48,753 bases of DNA from Bacteroidales bacterium (GTDB lineage Bacteria; Bacteroidota; Bacteroidia; Bacteroidales; Muribaculaceae). The translations under genes and the position numbers were made by a program. Location: NCBI GenBank assembly GCA_014800895.1, contig JAAVFG010000017.1, forward strand, positions 72,650 through 121,402, given 5' to 3'. The notes below the pieces were generated by a model. That model did no database searches. It worked only from the letters and a program-made list of their open reading frames with translations, and was not told the origin of the DNA. Positions 17,267 to 25,608 of the stretch are shown piece after piece. The stretch's first letter is position 1; the number at the start of each line of letters is the position of its first letter.

Positions 17267-18808
17267 TTATTTAGCGAAACTTACAGAACGGGTTTCGCGG
17301 ATAACGGTAATTTTCACCTGACCCGGATAAGTCAGCTCATCCTGAATCTTCTTTGCAATCTCGGCTGAAAGTTTTTCAGTCTCCTCATCGGTAATCTTAT
17401 CCGCGCCGACAATCACACGGAGTTCTCGACCCGCCTGGATAGCGTAAGTCTTGAGCACGCCGGGATAGGAGAGCGCGAGCTGCTCGAGGTCGTTGAGACG
17501 CTTGATATATGCCTCCACAATTTCACGTCGGGCACCGGGACGCGCACCTGATATAGCGTCGCATACCTGCACGATAGGCGCAAGAAGTGAAGTCTGCTCC
17601 ACCTCATCATGGTGAGCTCCGATGGCATTGCATATCTCAGGTTTCTCTTTATATTTCTCCGCCAGTTTCATGCCGAGGACTGCGTGCGGCAATTCCGGCT
17701 CATCATCGGGCACCTTGCCGATATCATGAAGCAGACCGGCACGGCGTGCCTTCTTGGGATTGAGACCGAGCTCGGATGCCATTACAGCACAGAGATTGGC
17801 GGTCTCGCGTGAATGTTGGAGAAGGTTCTGCCCGTAAGAGGAGCGATATTTCATCTTGCCGACCATTCGGATCAGTTCGGGGTGCAGACCGTGGATGCCG
17901 AGATCGATAGCCGTGCGCTTACCGGTCTCGATGATCTCCTCTTCCACCTGCTTACGCACTTTAGCCACCACTTCCTCGATACGAGCGGGATGGATTCTGC
18001 CATCCACGACAAGCTGATGAAGGGCAAGACGGGCAATCTCACGGCGCACGGGATCAAATCCTGAGAGAACGATAGCCTCCGGGGTGTCATCCACGATGAT
18101 CTCTATACCGGTAGCCGCCTCGAGAGCGCGGATATTACGACCCTCACGACCGATGATACGACCCTTGATCTCATCATTGTCGATATGGAATACAGTCACG
18201 GAGTTTTCCACTGCCGTCTCGGTAGCCACGCGCTGGATAGACTGAATCACGATACGCTTCGCCTCCTTGGAAGCTGTCATCTTGGCATCATCCATGATGT
18301 CGTTAATATATCCGGCGGCGGCAGTCTTAGCCTCATCCTTAAGGCTCTCGACCAGTTTATCCTTTGCCTCCTCAGCTGACAGGCCGGAGATACGCTCCAG
18401 CTCCTCGGTGATCTGACGATGACGCTGATCAGTCTCCGCTATTTTGGACTCAAGGAGAGCCTCGCGGTTGTCAAGGTTTGCCTTGGTATTGTCCAGCTCG
18501 TTCTTGCGGCGCTGGTTTTCGCTTTGCATCTGATTGAGCTGAATCTCGCGCTGTTTCAGACGCGCCTCATTGCTCTGAATCTTCTGCATTCTCTGATTTG
18601 CAGAGCGCTCCGCGTCGCCGAGGATTTTCATCTCCTCCTCCTTTGCCTGCAGAATTCTTTTCTCTTTGATCACTTCCGCCTCACGGTTAGCCTCATCGAT
18701 AATGATATTGGCGCGGGAGGAAGCGTTTTTACGACTGACATTCATCGCCACGAAGTAGCCGATGATAGCGCAGACAGCCGCAATAATAATCCATATAGCT
18801 GTTCCCAT
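17267..18808 (-). CDS. rny: Ribonuclease Y
   Basis: A 513-aa membrane-anchored endoribonuclease that starts mRNA decay. There is an N-terminal membrane helix (residues 4-22) and a long coiled coil (about 30-165). A KH domain follows, with [17 protein letters not shown] (214-230). An HD domain carries the metal-binding His/Asp pair in [13 protein letters not shown] (361-362) and the later GAHHDE. Length matches Bacillus RNase Y (520 aa). zapA lies upstream and ricT follows after two bases, a setting consistent with RicT-directed control of RNase Y. Confidence 0.96.
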   Translation of the reverse strand: MGTAIWIIIAAVCAIIGYFVAMNVSRKNASSRANIIIDEANREAEVIKEKRILQAKEEEMKILGDAERSANQRMQKIQSNEARLKQREIQLNQMQSENQRRKNELDNTKANLDNREALLESKIAETDQRHRQITEELERISGLSAEEAKDKLVESLKDEAKTAAAGYINDIMDDAKMTASKEAKRIVIQSIQRVATETAVENSVTVFHIDNDEIKGRIIGREGRNIRALEAATGIEIIVDDTPEAIVLSGFDPVRREIARLALHQLVVDGRIHPARIEEVVAKVRKQVEEEIIETGKRTAIDLGIHGLHPELIRMVGKMKYRSSYGQNLLQHSRETANLCAVMASELGLNPKKARRAGLLHDIGKVPDDEPELPHAVLGMKLAEKYKEKPEICNAIGAHHDEVEQTSLLAPIVQVCDAISGARPGARREIVEAYIKRLNDLEQLALSYPGVLKTYAIQAGRELRVIVGADKITDEETEKLSAEIAKKIQDELTYPGQVKITVIRETRSVSFAK

Positions 18809-18898
18809 TTATTCAGTTATTGTGTATTTAATAATTAAGTAGTTTCAAAATGTCAAGAGAGTGCCCCCTTAGACCCTCGTTTATAAAAAGTTTTTTAT

Positions 18899-18934
18899 GG
18901 ACGCAATGATTCACGCCGTCCCGGTAGGGACGCC
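18899..18934. repeat. Small GC-rich hairpin element in the zapA-rny spacer
   Basis: GTCCC (18918-18922) pairs with GGGAC (18927-18931), and GGACG just upstream can pair with CGTCC, giving alternative hairpins in a 153-bp spacer. It resembles short palindromic intergenic elements; no second copy was noticed in this window. Confidence 0.3.
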
Positions 18935-18961
18935 GCAACATATCTAACGGCATATTAAAAG

Positions 18962-19264
18962 CTAAGGATTAGGATCGGGAGTATCCGTAATCTTATCGAT
19001 CTCTTTTTCGCAGTCAAGCGCCATGCGAAGAGCTTCATCATGGATAGCGAGCAGTTCACGGTAGTAGGAAGCATATTGGTAGACGATCATAGCAAGGAGT
19101 TCACTCTCATCCTTGCGGGGGAATCGTTGTGCCAGAGTGGTGTATATGCGATGAATATCATCTTCCGTCTCTCTGACGAAGTTTTGCTTCATGAAGTCGA
19201 CATTGAGGTTGACCCTCTGGCTGCCGACGATGACTTCCATCTTTACTTTCCTTGACTCATCCAT
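18962..19264 (-). CDS. zapA: Cell division protein ZapA
   Basis: A 100-aa ZapA. The N-terminal beta domain has VIVGSQRVNLNV and a C-terminal helical coiled coil follows (about 45-90). ZapA bundles FtsZ filaments at midcell. It lies 99 bases after a small coiled-coil gene and 153 bases ahead of rny, an arrangement common in Bacteroidetes. The gene is complete and of normal length. Confidence 0.88.
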   Translation of the reverse strand: MDESRKVKMEVIVGSQRVNLNVDFMKQNFVRETEDDIHRIYTTLAQRFPRKDESELLAMIVYQYASYYRELLAIHDEALRMALDCEKEIDKITDTPDPNP

Positions 19265-19363
19265 AAGAAACGATGGATAAATAAAACGGTATATCTTTTT
19301 CCTCCGGTCTGTTCCCGTTTTTCAAATATGGGGGAGGGGGAGCGACAGGAAGAATATTTAATC

Positions 19364-19666
19364 TTATTCCTTGAGCATTTCGATACAACGATCGATGTTG
19401 CGGATCATTTTGCTGATGAGGCGGCGCGCGGTGATGATAGTATCCGGATTCTGCGCGAGGCGGTGAGAGATAGCGAGAAATTCCGCATCCAGCTTAGCCC
19501 GGTCGCGTTCCTGTTCAGAATCGCGGATAGAACGGCGCAACACTTCGTTATCCTCTTCAAGCAGGCGATTGCGTGAGCGGAGGGCAGCGACCTCCTCATT
19601 GAGAGTGTCGATTTTCTCCCGCAGCGACTGTAAAACTTGAATAAGTGATGATGCCATACCAGCCAA
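19364..19666 (-). CDS. Small coiled-coil protein upstream of zapA (ZapB-like position)
   Basis: A 100-aa protein that is almost entirely a predicted coiled coil (EKIDTLNEEVAALRSRNRL and LEEDNEVLRRS with leucine heptads), with no enzyme motif. Position next to zapA and the coiled-coil character suggest a ZapB-like division factor, but sequence alone does not prove this. Two starts are possible: ATG at 19666 and ATG at 19657 (codon 4). The -7 promoter element ends at 19674, so the transcript would be nearly leaderless for either start. Confidence 0.7.
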   Translation of the reverse strand: MAGMASSLIQVLQSLREKIDTLNEEVAALRSRNRLLEEDNEVLRRSIRDSEQERDRAKLDAEFLAISHRLAQNPDTIITARRLISKMIRNIDRCIEMLKE

Positions 19667-19673
19667 ATTTATA

Positions 19674-19704
19674 CAAAGTTAATTAAAATCGCTCAAAGTA
19701 ACAA
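19674..19704 (-). promoter_or_regulatory. Promoter of the coiled-coil/zapA/rny cluster
   Basis: Minus-strand TTG (plus 19702-19704) and TAACTTTG (plus 19674-19681) are separated by exactly 20 nt, the Bacteroidetes optimum. Confidence 0.75.
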
Positions 19705-19753
19705 CATAATTTATCTTTCCTCTAATAAAAACTTCCATCAGCATTCCTTAAAA

Positions 19754-20092
19754 TCATTTCGCATGAGACGTATTTTGAGAGTTTTTAAAGATAGTCACAC
19801 CTCTTCTGTCAATATGATCGATGAGCGCCGGATTATTAAGGTGAGAATATATTGAGAGATCAAACAGATATGGAAGTAAGGAGATGTAGAGCCGGTCAGC
19901 CAAAAGGTAAAGATCAGAGTTTGTCAGCATATCTCCCTTGAGAGTAAGGTCTATATCAGAAAAGGGACGAAAGTTACCCTTCGCTCTTGATCCATATACG
20001 ATAGCCTCTTCCACAGAAGGAACAGAGGAGAGTATATCTATAAGCATTTTAAAATATTTTTCCGATATTCCGATCCTTTCATTTATGCTCAT
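19754..20092 (-). CDS. MNT-type nucleotidyltransferase (MntA-like antitoxin)
   Basis: A 112-aa minimal nucleotidyltransferase. The catalytic GSX10DXD pattern is complete: GSRAKG at 34-39 and SDIDL at 45-49 with D46 and D48. A further Asp lies in the LFDLSIY strand. In type VII toxin-antitoxin systems, MntA adds AMP to a tyrosine of the partner HEPN toxin and so silences it. Here the partner gene lies directly upstream and overlaps by 14 bases. A terminator is not seen. An alternative is a housekeeping HI0073/HI0074-type pair of unknown role. Confidence 0.85.
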   Translation of the reverse strand: MSINERIGISEKYFKMLIDILSSVPSVEEAIVYGSRAKGNFRPFSDIDLTLKGDMLTNSDLYLLADRLYISLLPYLFDLSIYSHLNNPALIDHIDRRGVTIFKNSQNTSHAK

Positions 20093-20531
20093 CGGCTTTA
20101 ATCTTATTCATGGTTTCACGAAGAGAGATCATCAATGGATAGTAGACTTTTATGATCTCTTCAAATATGGTATTTGTAATATCTTCATCATAAGTATGGG
20201 ACGTTATATTACGGGTCTGAATTGATTCCATCCAACTCGGATCGGATATTAGATTCGAATTAAGAGCTTGCCTGAAAGCATCACGCGATCCTCTTATTTC
20301 TGCAATTCCCTGATATTCAATATAATCCTTGAGGACTTTCCATGAAAGTTCGTGAGTAAACTCAAATCGTTGTATCAGACCTTCCTTAAGTAGATCAAGA
20401 TGGTCTATATCTGAGGCATTTTCTATAGCGACAACCGCTTCTGTAAGTCTATCCAGAGCCTTGGAATAATTATTGAGGCGCTGAATCCATCTGATATCTT
20501 TCTCACACATATAGTTTAAATTTAATACCAC
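20079..20531 (-). CDS. HEPN-domain protein (HI0074 family, HepT-like toxin)
   Basis: A helical HEPN protein of 150 aa, or 143 aa if the ATG at codon 8 (20510) is used; that start avoids overlap with the lptD end. The RX4HXY motif of HepT RNase toxins is intact: R107, H112 and Y114 in QTRNITSHTYDE. In HepT the Arg/His are the ribonuclease centre and the Tyr is the AMP target. It overlaps the MNT gene downstream and follows lptD closely. The HI0074 subfamily is annotated as a substrate-binding partner, so toxin activity is inferred from the motif. Confidence 0.82.
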   Translation of the reverse strand: MVLNLNYMCEKDIRWIQRLNNYSKALDRLTEAVVAIENASDIDHLDLLKEGLIQRFEFTHELSWKVLKDYIEYQGIAEIRGSRDAFRQALNSNLISDPSWMESIQTRNITSHTYDEDITNTIFEEIIKVYYPLMISLRETMNKIKADEHK

Positions 20532-23311
20532 TGTATTCCGTTGTTGGCGGAAGAACGCTTGTCATATTTGAGATCCTTGAGGAGGGATGACTTGACAGCG
20601 ATGTGGAAATTGTAGGATTTGTAAGGACCCACGGGCACGAATGAAGCTGTCATTGTGAAGCAGTGGAGATCACGGGAGACGGAGCAATTCATGTATGCCA
20701 GCTTCTTTGCGTCGAAGTCGTATGATGCGGAGAAGGAGAAATTCCAGTTTTTGGTAGGTCGGATGGAGCCGGAAAGCGAAAGGTTCTGATTCCATCTGCC
20801 GTTAAATTCCATCTTGTCATAATTGAAATCGCCATATCCGTAGCTCACTGAGTAATTCACAGAGAGCGACCACGGACATTCCCATTTGGCGTAGCCGTCG
20901 GAATCTTCACTATTCTTGTCCTCTGGAGGTGTGCCGCCACGACGTCGTCTGTTGTCGGCTGATGCTCTGCCGTTGAAGGCATCATCTTCCTCATTGTCGT
21001 AGTCGTCATCATCCTCTTCGTCGCGGTTACGATTGGAATTATTATTTTTCTTCTTTTTGAATGTGTCGTTATTGAATGTGTAGGAGAATGAGGTGCCGGC
21101 AGAAGCAAGGCGGAAGAGACCCTTACCTTCAGAAATGCGTAAACGGTCAGCTTTATAATAGTTGCCGTTGGCGTCAAGACGATAGATATATGGATCCCAT
21201 GTGGTGTTGAGGTTAAGGTTGAAATTCTTCATCAGCCGGAGCAATACATTCGCCTGAAGCGGGGAGAGACGTAGCGAGTCGGCGGCGAAGTTATAGCTTT
21301 GATTGAACGAAAGGTTTTCAATCAGGGAGATCTTTTTCACACCTGTGGAATCGGCATCACTCTTGACCTTCATCTCGAGGTTATTTGCCAGACCCCATGA
21401 CACAGATCCACTCTTGCCACGCGAGGGCACACCGACGATACCGTGAGAGAAATAGGAATAGTCCACCCTGCGGTTATAGCCTGCCTGATCGGTGTAAACA
21501 TAATAGTCGTATGCACCCCACATTGGATTGCCGAAATCAGGATTCCATCCGAAAGAAACTGTAGGGGTCATGACATGTCGGATCATCTGTACTTTGTCTC
21601 CGAGGAATTTCAGTGGCTTATAGAAACCGTAGACTTTTGTGTCGAAACCTACCGACATATTGAAGTCGAAGAGGTTATAAAAGCCGTAGGTCGTATCCTG
21701 AATCTCGCGCGATGCCTGAGTGTCCCATTGACGGCGTATTTTGCTGGTATACATACGGTCGTTCAATGTGATGGATGGGGAGAGGTTGATATATTTGAAG
21801 ATGGAGAAAGTGGCGGAGATAGGCACATAATGTTTCATGCCGTTTTTCCAATCCTTTATCAGGCTCTTCTTGAAAAATACATCCTGCTGGGCGGTAAGAG
21901 AGTTCTGGAACTGGCCTGAATATGACATACGGATCTTCTCATACCATTTCTCTCCGCCGACAGCTTTCTTGCGTTTGAAAGGAGCGAGCTGTGACATGGT
22001 CACGGTAAGGTTAGGGAAGGAGACCGCGAGAGTGGAGTCCTGACTTCGCTGCGCGATATTGGCAGTGGCTGATACGCTCCATTTCGAATTTGGGAAACGG
22101 TAGGTGAGGTTTACGGTAGAAGATTTTGTATTCTCCGTAAAGTTATTGTTATAGTATGAGTTCAGGTCATTACGCGAATATCCGGAGGTGGCGAAATTCA
22201 CTGATGCGGAGAATGAGAGATTCGGGTTAGCCTTCTGATCCTGCGAATGGCTCCATATCACCTGGAAGTTCTTCATCTTGGAATAGTCGGGCATACCCTT
22301 GTCGCCGGTGATAGTGGTAAGATAAGAGATATCAAAGGTTCCACGGAATTTATATCTCTTCACATAAGTAGAATGAGCCGACACCCCCCACGAGCCTTTA
22401 GTGTAGATCTCTCCGCGGAGTGCTAAATCGACATTGTCGTTAATAGCGAAATAGTATCCTCCGTCGCGGGCATAGAAGCCGCGGTTGTAATCATCTCCGA
22501 AAGAGGGGAAGATCACACCTGAGGAGTATTTTTCAGAGAAAGGGAAATATCCGAAAGGAAGAGCAAGAGGGAGGGGAATACCCATCAGCACCATATAGCC
22601 CGGACCGGTCACGACATCCTTCTTCGGGCGCACTTTAGCTTTAGTGAGCTGGAAATAGAAGTGAGGGTGCTCGTGGTCGTCACATGTGGTGTATTTTCCA
22701 TCCTGCACATAGAAAGATCCATCCTCCATTTTCTTTGCGATGCCGCCGGTGAGATATCCCTCCTGCTGTTCGGTGATGACATCGGTGATATATCCGCGCT
22801 GAGTCTTGAAGTTATATTTCATAAGTTTGGACTCATATTCGCCGCTTTTATCCTTGAATATCGGATTTCCTGATATTTTACCCAATGAGTCGGGAATGCC
22901 GGAAGCATAGACGGTTGAGGAGTCCATTTCTATGCGTATTTCCTCGGCATTGACACGGAAATCAGTGTAGTCTACAGATGAGTTACCATAGAGATAAGCG
23001 TTATCTTGCCCGATTAGGACAAGAGAGTCTTTTGCAGAGAAATTGACCACATCCTCTATATCAATTTTATCATAACGAAGTTTGGTGATTTTACCTCGGG
23101 CTGTATCGATTGGTTCGCGGTCACGGCGTTTTCCAGCTGCCGTGGAGTCGAGGTGGTCGTTGGGAAGCGACAAAGAGGAGTCGGGCACTGTCTGATTGAC
23201 AGTGTCGGTGTAATCGGCAGGCTTCTCATTAGGTTGAAGGTTAACCTCCGACTGGGAGTAAGCGAAGCCGACTAAAATCAGGATAGTTATATAGAGTAGA
23301 AGTTGTCTCAA
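20522..23311 (-). CDS. lptD: LPS assembly outer-membrane protein LptD (OstA), Bacteroidetes type
   Basis: A 929-aa outer-membrane protein. It has a signal peptide (about 1-19, ending AYSQ) and a periplasmic OstA/LptA-like domain (about 75-200, with KITKLRYDKIDIED and NSSVDYTDFRVNAEEIRIEM). A large C-terminal beta-barrel follows, rich in alternating aromatic strands, ending in GIQWY. Between about 745 and 800 a low-complexity loop (NNNSNRNR, then Asp/Glu-rich, then RRRRGG) interrupts the barrel, probably a surface loop. LptD inserts lipopolysaccharide into the outer leaflet. It has a clear own promoter at 23345-23375 and may be cotranscribed with the HEPN/MNT pair. Confidence 0.88.
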   Translation of the reverse strand: MRQLLLYITILILVGFAYSQSEVNLQPNEKPADYTDTVNQTVPDSSLSLPNDHLDSTAAGKRRDREPIDTARGKITKLRYDKIDIEDVVNFSAKDSLVLIGQDNAYLYGNSSVDYTDFRVNAEEIRIEMDSSTVYASGIPDSLGKISGNPIFKDKSGEYESKLMKYNFKTQRGYITDVITEQQEGYLTGGIAKKMEDGSFYVQDGKYTTCDDHEHPHFYFQLTKAKVRPKKDVVTGPGYMVLMGIPLPLALPFGYFPFSEKYSSGVIFPSFGDDYNRGFYARDGGYYFAINDNVDLALRGEIYTKGSWGVSAHSTYVKRYKFRGTFDISYLTTITGDKGMPDYSKMKNFQVIWSHSQDQKANPNLSFSASVNFATSGYSRNDLNSYYNNNFTENTKSSTVNLTYRFPNSKWSVSATANIAQRSQDSTLAVSFPNLTVTMSQLAPFKRKKAVGGEKWYEKIRMSYSGQFQNSLTAQQDVFFKKSLIKDWKNGMKHYVPISATFSIFKYINLSPSITLNDRMYTSKIRRQWDTQASREIQDTTYGFYNLFDFNMSVGFDTKVYGFYKPLKFLGDKVQMIRHVMTPTVSFGWNPDFGNPMWGAYDYYVYTDQAGYNRRVDYSYFSHGIVGVPSRGKSGSVSWGLANNLEMKVKSDADSTGVKKISLIENLSFNQSYNFAADSLRLSPLQANVLLRLMKNFNLNLNTTWDPYIYRLDANGNYYKADRLRISEGKGLFRLASAGTSFSYTFNNDTFKKKKNNNSNRNRDEEDDDDYDNEEDDAFNGRASADNRRRRGGTPPEDKNSEDSDGYAKWECPWSLSVNYSVSYGYGDFNYDKMEFNGRWNQNLSLSGSIRPTKNWNFSFSASYDFDAKKLAYMNCSVSRDLHCFTMTASFVPVGPYKSYNFHIAVKSSLLKDLKYDKRSSANNGIQWY

Positions 23312-23344
23312 GAGTCAGGGCGAATTTTATCGCGATAGTTTGTG

Positions 23345-23375
23345 CAAAGTTAGATAAAGTTAAAGAATTAGACAA
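23345..23375 (-). promoter_or_regulatory. Promoter of lptD
   Basis: Minus-strand TTG (plus 23373-23375) and TAACTTTG (plus 23345-23352) with 20 nt between. The 311-bp gap 23312-23622 otherwise holds only the serpin terminator. Confidence 0.8.
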
Positions 23376-23469
23376 TAGTATATTGTTAAAATCTTTTCTT
23401 TTTACAGTTTGAAAAGTGGAATGAGTATAAATGATAGAAATCCCATGATGAAAGATATTGAAATTTAGA

Positions 23470-23502
23470 AAAAAGTAGTGGACACACTCGCCGTGTGTCC
23501 AC
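23470..23502 (-). terminator. Terminator downstream of the serpin gene
   Basis: A perfect 10-bp stem (GTGGACACAC at 23478-23487, GTGTGTCCAC at 23493-23502) and a 5-nt loop; on the minus strand it is followed by a T-rich run (TACTTTTTT). Confidence 0.75.
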
Positions 23503-23622
23503 CTTTAAGGATATATGCACGAAAATACTGTCAAGAGTATATTGTCCGGTACTAATTCAGATTCTCTGATAAGGTCTATCAGGATCTCCCGTTATTACTA
23601 TTTTGGAGGATGTCCCGGAAGC

Positions 23623-24874
23623 TTATAAATCATTTATAACTCCTTCAAGGAGAATAGTTCCTGTACTACTTTCCCGAATAAAGAAGATGAAGGGGCGGTT
23701 AAGCGATAGTTTTATCTCATCAAATAGGGGTGCAGTTATTCCAATGTCCGCGGAACTCACGCTTGCAACCTCTGTACCTTTCTCATCAATTGAAAATGAG
23801 TTATTCTGGCGATAAGTTACATCTCCTTTTATCGGGTTCTCAAACATATCAAATGTGGCATTATTAATAGCGTAAAGCCCTAATTTATCAAACACTTCAC
23901 TAATGTTGACAGAAGAGGAAAGAGTAAATTTGGGGATGGAGAGTTGCAGCTTAACAAGGTCTCCTTTTGCGTTGATATCTTTTAAATCCGTAGAAGAGAT
24001 TGTGCTCAGTATATCCAATGGAGTATAGTTTTCCTTAGGTAAGATAATCTGCATGGAGAAGCCTTCATTACCAAATGGGATTTTGGAATATTCAAATTTC
24101 TCCTCATTACTATATCTTGTCAGGAAGAAATCTGATTTCATCATTTCTACATCGTTAGTTACATTCTGACCGAAGTATGGCTGTAATGAGGTATCTTCCT
24201 TTGAAAAATATTCCTCTGCCCAGTTGGCTTTGAAATATAAGGCATTTAAGAATATACCAAGTGAAGAAGGATTAAGTTCGGAGAAATAAGAGTTAATCGT
24301 CCCATTTGACATTAAGGATGCCCAATCATTAATTTTCTCCAAAGTCTGAAGATTATTATCTTTGAAATTATCCTCTTGGATATGCAGTTGGTAATTGTCA
24401 GTTACAATCTTATTAAAGTCACTATTAAGTTTAAGATTGAAGAATGAATTTATCCACAAAGCATTAGATAAAGTGAATATGTTTTTTTTTGTCCACAAAA
24501 GGGAGCTGCTTTAACAATTCCATATTGAGGGAGTTAAGCAACTCAACATCCTCTGTGCCTAAGTAGTCAAGTATATCACTCTGTTCATCTTTATCCACAC
24601 CATTGACAATCATACTTAATACCATTTGGACTCCTAAGGGTGAGCAGATGGTATTACCCGAGCGATCAGTATCTTCCTGATTCACTTTCTCTATGTCAGA
24701 AAGGAGTTTGATGTTGAAGTTGTGCAATTTTTCAGAAAGTTGCTGTTGCTCGGTAGTGAGCCTGATTGCTCTTGGGGTATCATTCTTCTCTGAATCAGAG
24801 TCGGTGGTACAGGATATAAGAGGGAAAAAGATTCCAATAAATCCCAAGAATAGATATAAGAATTTCTGTTTCAT
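23623..24874 (-). pseudogene. Serpin-family protease inhibitor lipoprotein, frame broken at an A9 tract
   Basis: Two overlapping frames together make one serpin. The first 128 codons (from 24874) contain a signal peptide with lipobox (PLISC, Cys22) and the serpin start (NTICSPLGVQMVLSMIVNG), but run out of frame after a run of nine A. The second frame (23623-24498) begins at the same A tract and carries the rest (FTLSNALWIN through the FNRP-like LNRPFIFFIRE end). Removing one A rejoins them into 416 aa, normal for a serpin. The reactive-centre hinge DEKGTEVASVSS has the small residues expected of an inhibitory serpin. As an outer-surface lipoprotein it would trap serine or cysteine proteases. 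Transcriptional slippage on A9, phase variation, true decay or a sequencing error are all possible. Confidence 0.85.
24482..24490 (-). repeat. Homopolymer A9 (T9 on plus strand) at the serpin frame break
   Basis: Nine A on the coding strand at codons 129-131. Eight A gives VDKKNIFTLSNALW in frame; nine gives a stop five codons later. Runs of nine A are known sites of RNA polymerase slippage. Confidence 0.85.
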
Positions 24875-24899
24875 AATGAAGTGTTTTAGATTACATGTG

Positions 24900-24907
24900 C
24901 AAAGTTA
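24900..24907 (-). promoter_or_regulatory. -7 promoter element of the serpin gene (TAACTTTG)
   Basis: TAACTTTG on the minus strand 26 bases ahead of the ATG. The -33 TTG is not clear. Confidence 0.6.
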
Positions 24908-25109
24908 ACAATTATTTTTAATTGGAGAAATATATTGACTGAATTAATTAAAATTAAATGCACAAAGGGTAGAAATGTATAAATATATAATAATTTCTAA
25001 GAGATTATTATAAACTCCTATGTATGTTTGCAAGGTAGGAATCAAACTCAACGCAATATGGGTTAACGGGCAGTAAGTAATTAATTATCCATTTATGGAT
25101 CGACGGAGA

Positions 25110-25408
25110 CTGGGGGCTCCCACCCCAGTGCGCCGCGGAGCGGCGAGTCCTTGTTTAACCCACGGTAAGGGCACAGCCCGTAGCCGGGGGATTTACCCGA
25201 AAGTGAGCACTCCGCCGCGGAGCGGTGGGTCTTTGTGCCCTCATTAGCTTATGTAATGGAAGACCGACCGCTCCGCGGCCGCCGAGACGCACGAGGTTCA
25301 GATCCGTGGGCAGCGGCGTTCCGCCTTACCCACGGTTACACAAGGACACGCCGCTCCGCGGCTATCATCCGGCTCATATGCTGTCGGTATAAATTCGGCT
25401 GCGTTCTT
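25110..25408. repeat. GC-rich intergenic repeat island with four copies of an 11-mer, two in each direction
   Basis: CCGCGGAGCGG occurs at 25133-25143 and 25215-25225, and its reverse complement CCGCTCCGCGG at 25268-25278 and 25351-25361. The two outer halves also mirror each other around a CCTT...ACCCACGG...AAGG-like block (about 25149-25170 and 25324-25345). A CTGGGG/CCCCAG hairpin begins the island. No gene is seen in 24908-25608 apart from chance frames. The base composition is far above that of the flanks. It is not a CRISPR array: no regular spacers. Confidence 0.7.
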
Positions 25409-25608
25409 TTAGCGGAAGCCGGGAGCTCCCGCCCCCATTGCGCAGACGACTTACGGGATGTTTTTAATTTATGTTGTGTATCGAACCCAACATAAATTAG
25501 CGGAAGCCGGGAGGCTCCCGCCCCCAGTACGCCGCCGGCTTAGAATTTTTAATTTATGTTGTGTATCGATGCCAGCCTAAATTAGCAGGAGCCTCCAGGA
25601 AGCACAAT
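25409..25608. repeat. Tandem ~88-bp repeat, two copies and a partial third
   Basis: Copy 1 (25409-25496) and copy 2 (25497-25581) share TTAGCGGAAGCCGGGAG, a CTCCCGCCCCC block and TTTTTAATTTATGTTGTGTA in the same order; a third copy begins at 25582 (TTAGCAGGAGCC) and fades into the end of the next gene. Each unit contains a GGGAG/CTCCC hairpin. They abut the 3' end of the AAA/PD-(D/E)XK gene. Confidence 0.75.

Noticed and set aside
20905..21060. Possible frameshift or foreign insert in lptD at the Asp/Glu/Arg-rich stretch
   Set aside because: The frame continues through it and the barrel resumes normally; it is better explained as a surface loop.
25023..25030. TATGTTTG promoter-like element upstream of the repeat island
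   Set aside because: It matches only the -7 consensus, has no TTG upstream and no gene or structured RNA follows directly.
25235..25495. Plus-strand 86-codon frame in the repeat island
   Set aside because: It is built from the GC-rich repeats, is Arg-rich without domain, and has no promoter.
25110..25608. CRISPR array
   Set aside because: Repeats are few, unequal, partly inverted and without uniform spacers; no cas genes nearby.
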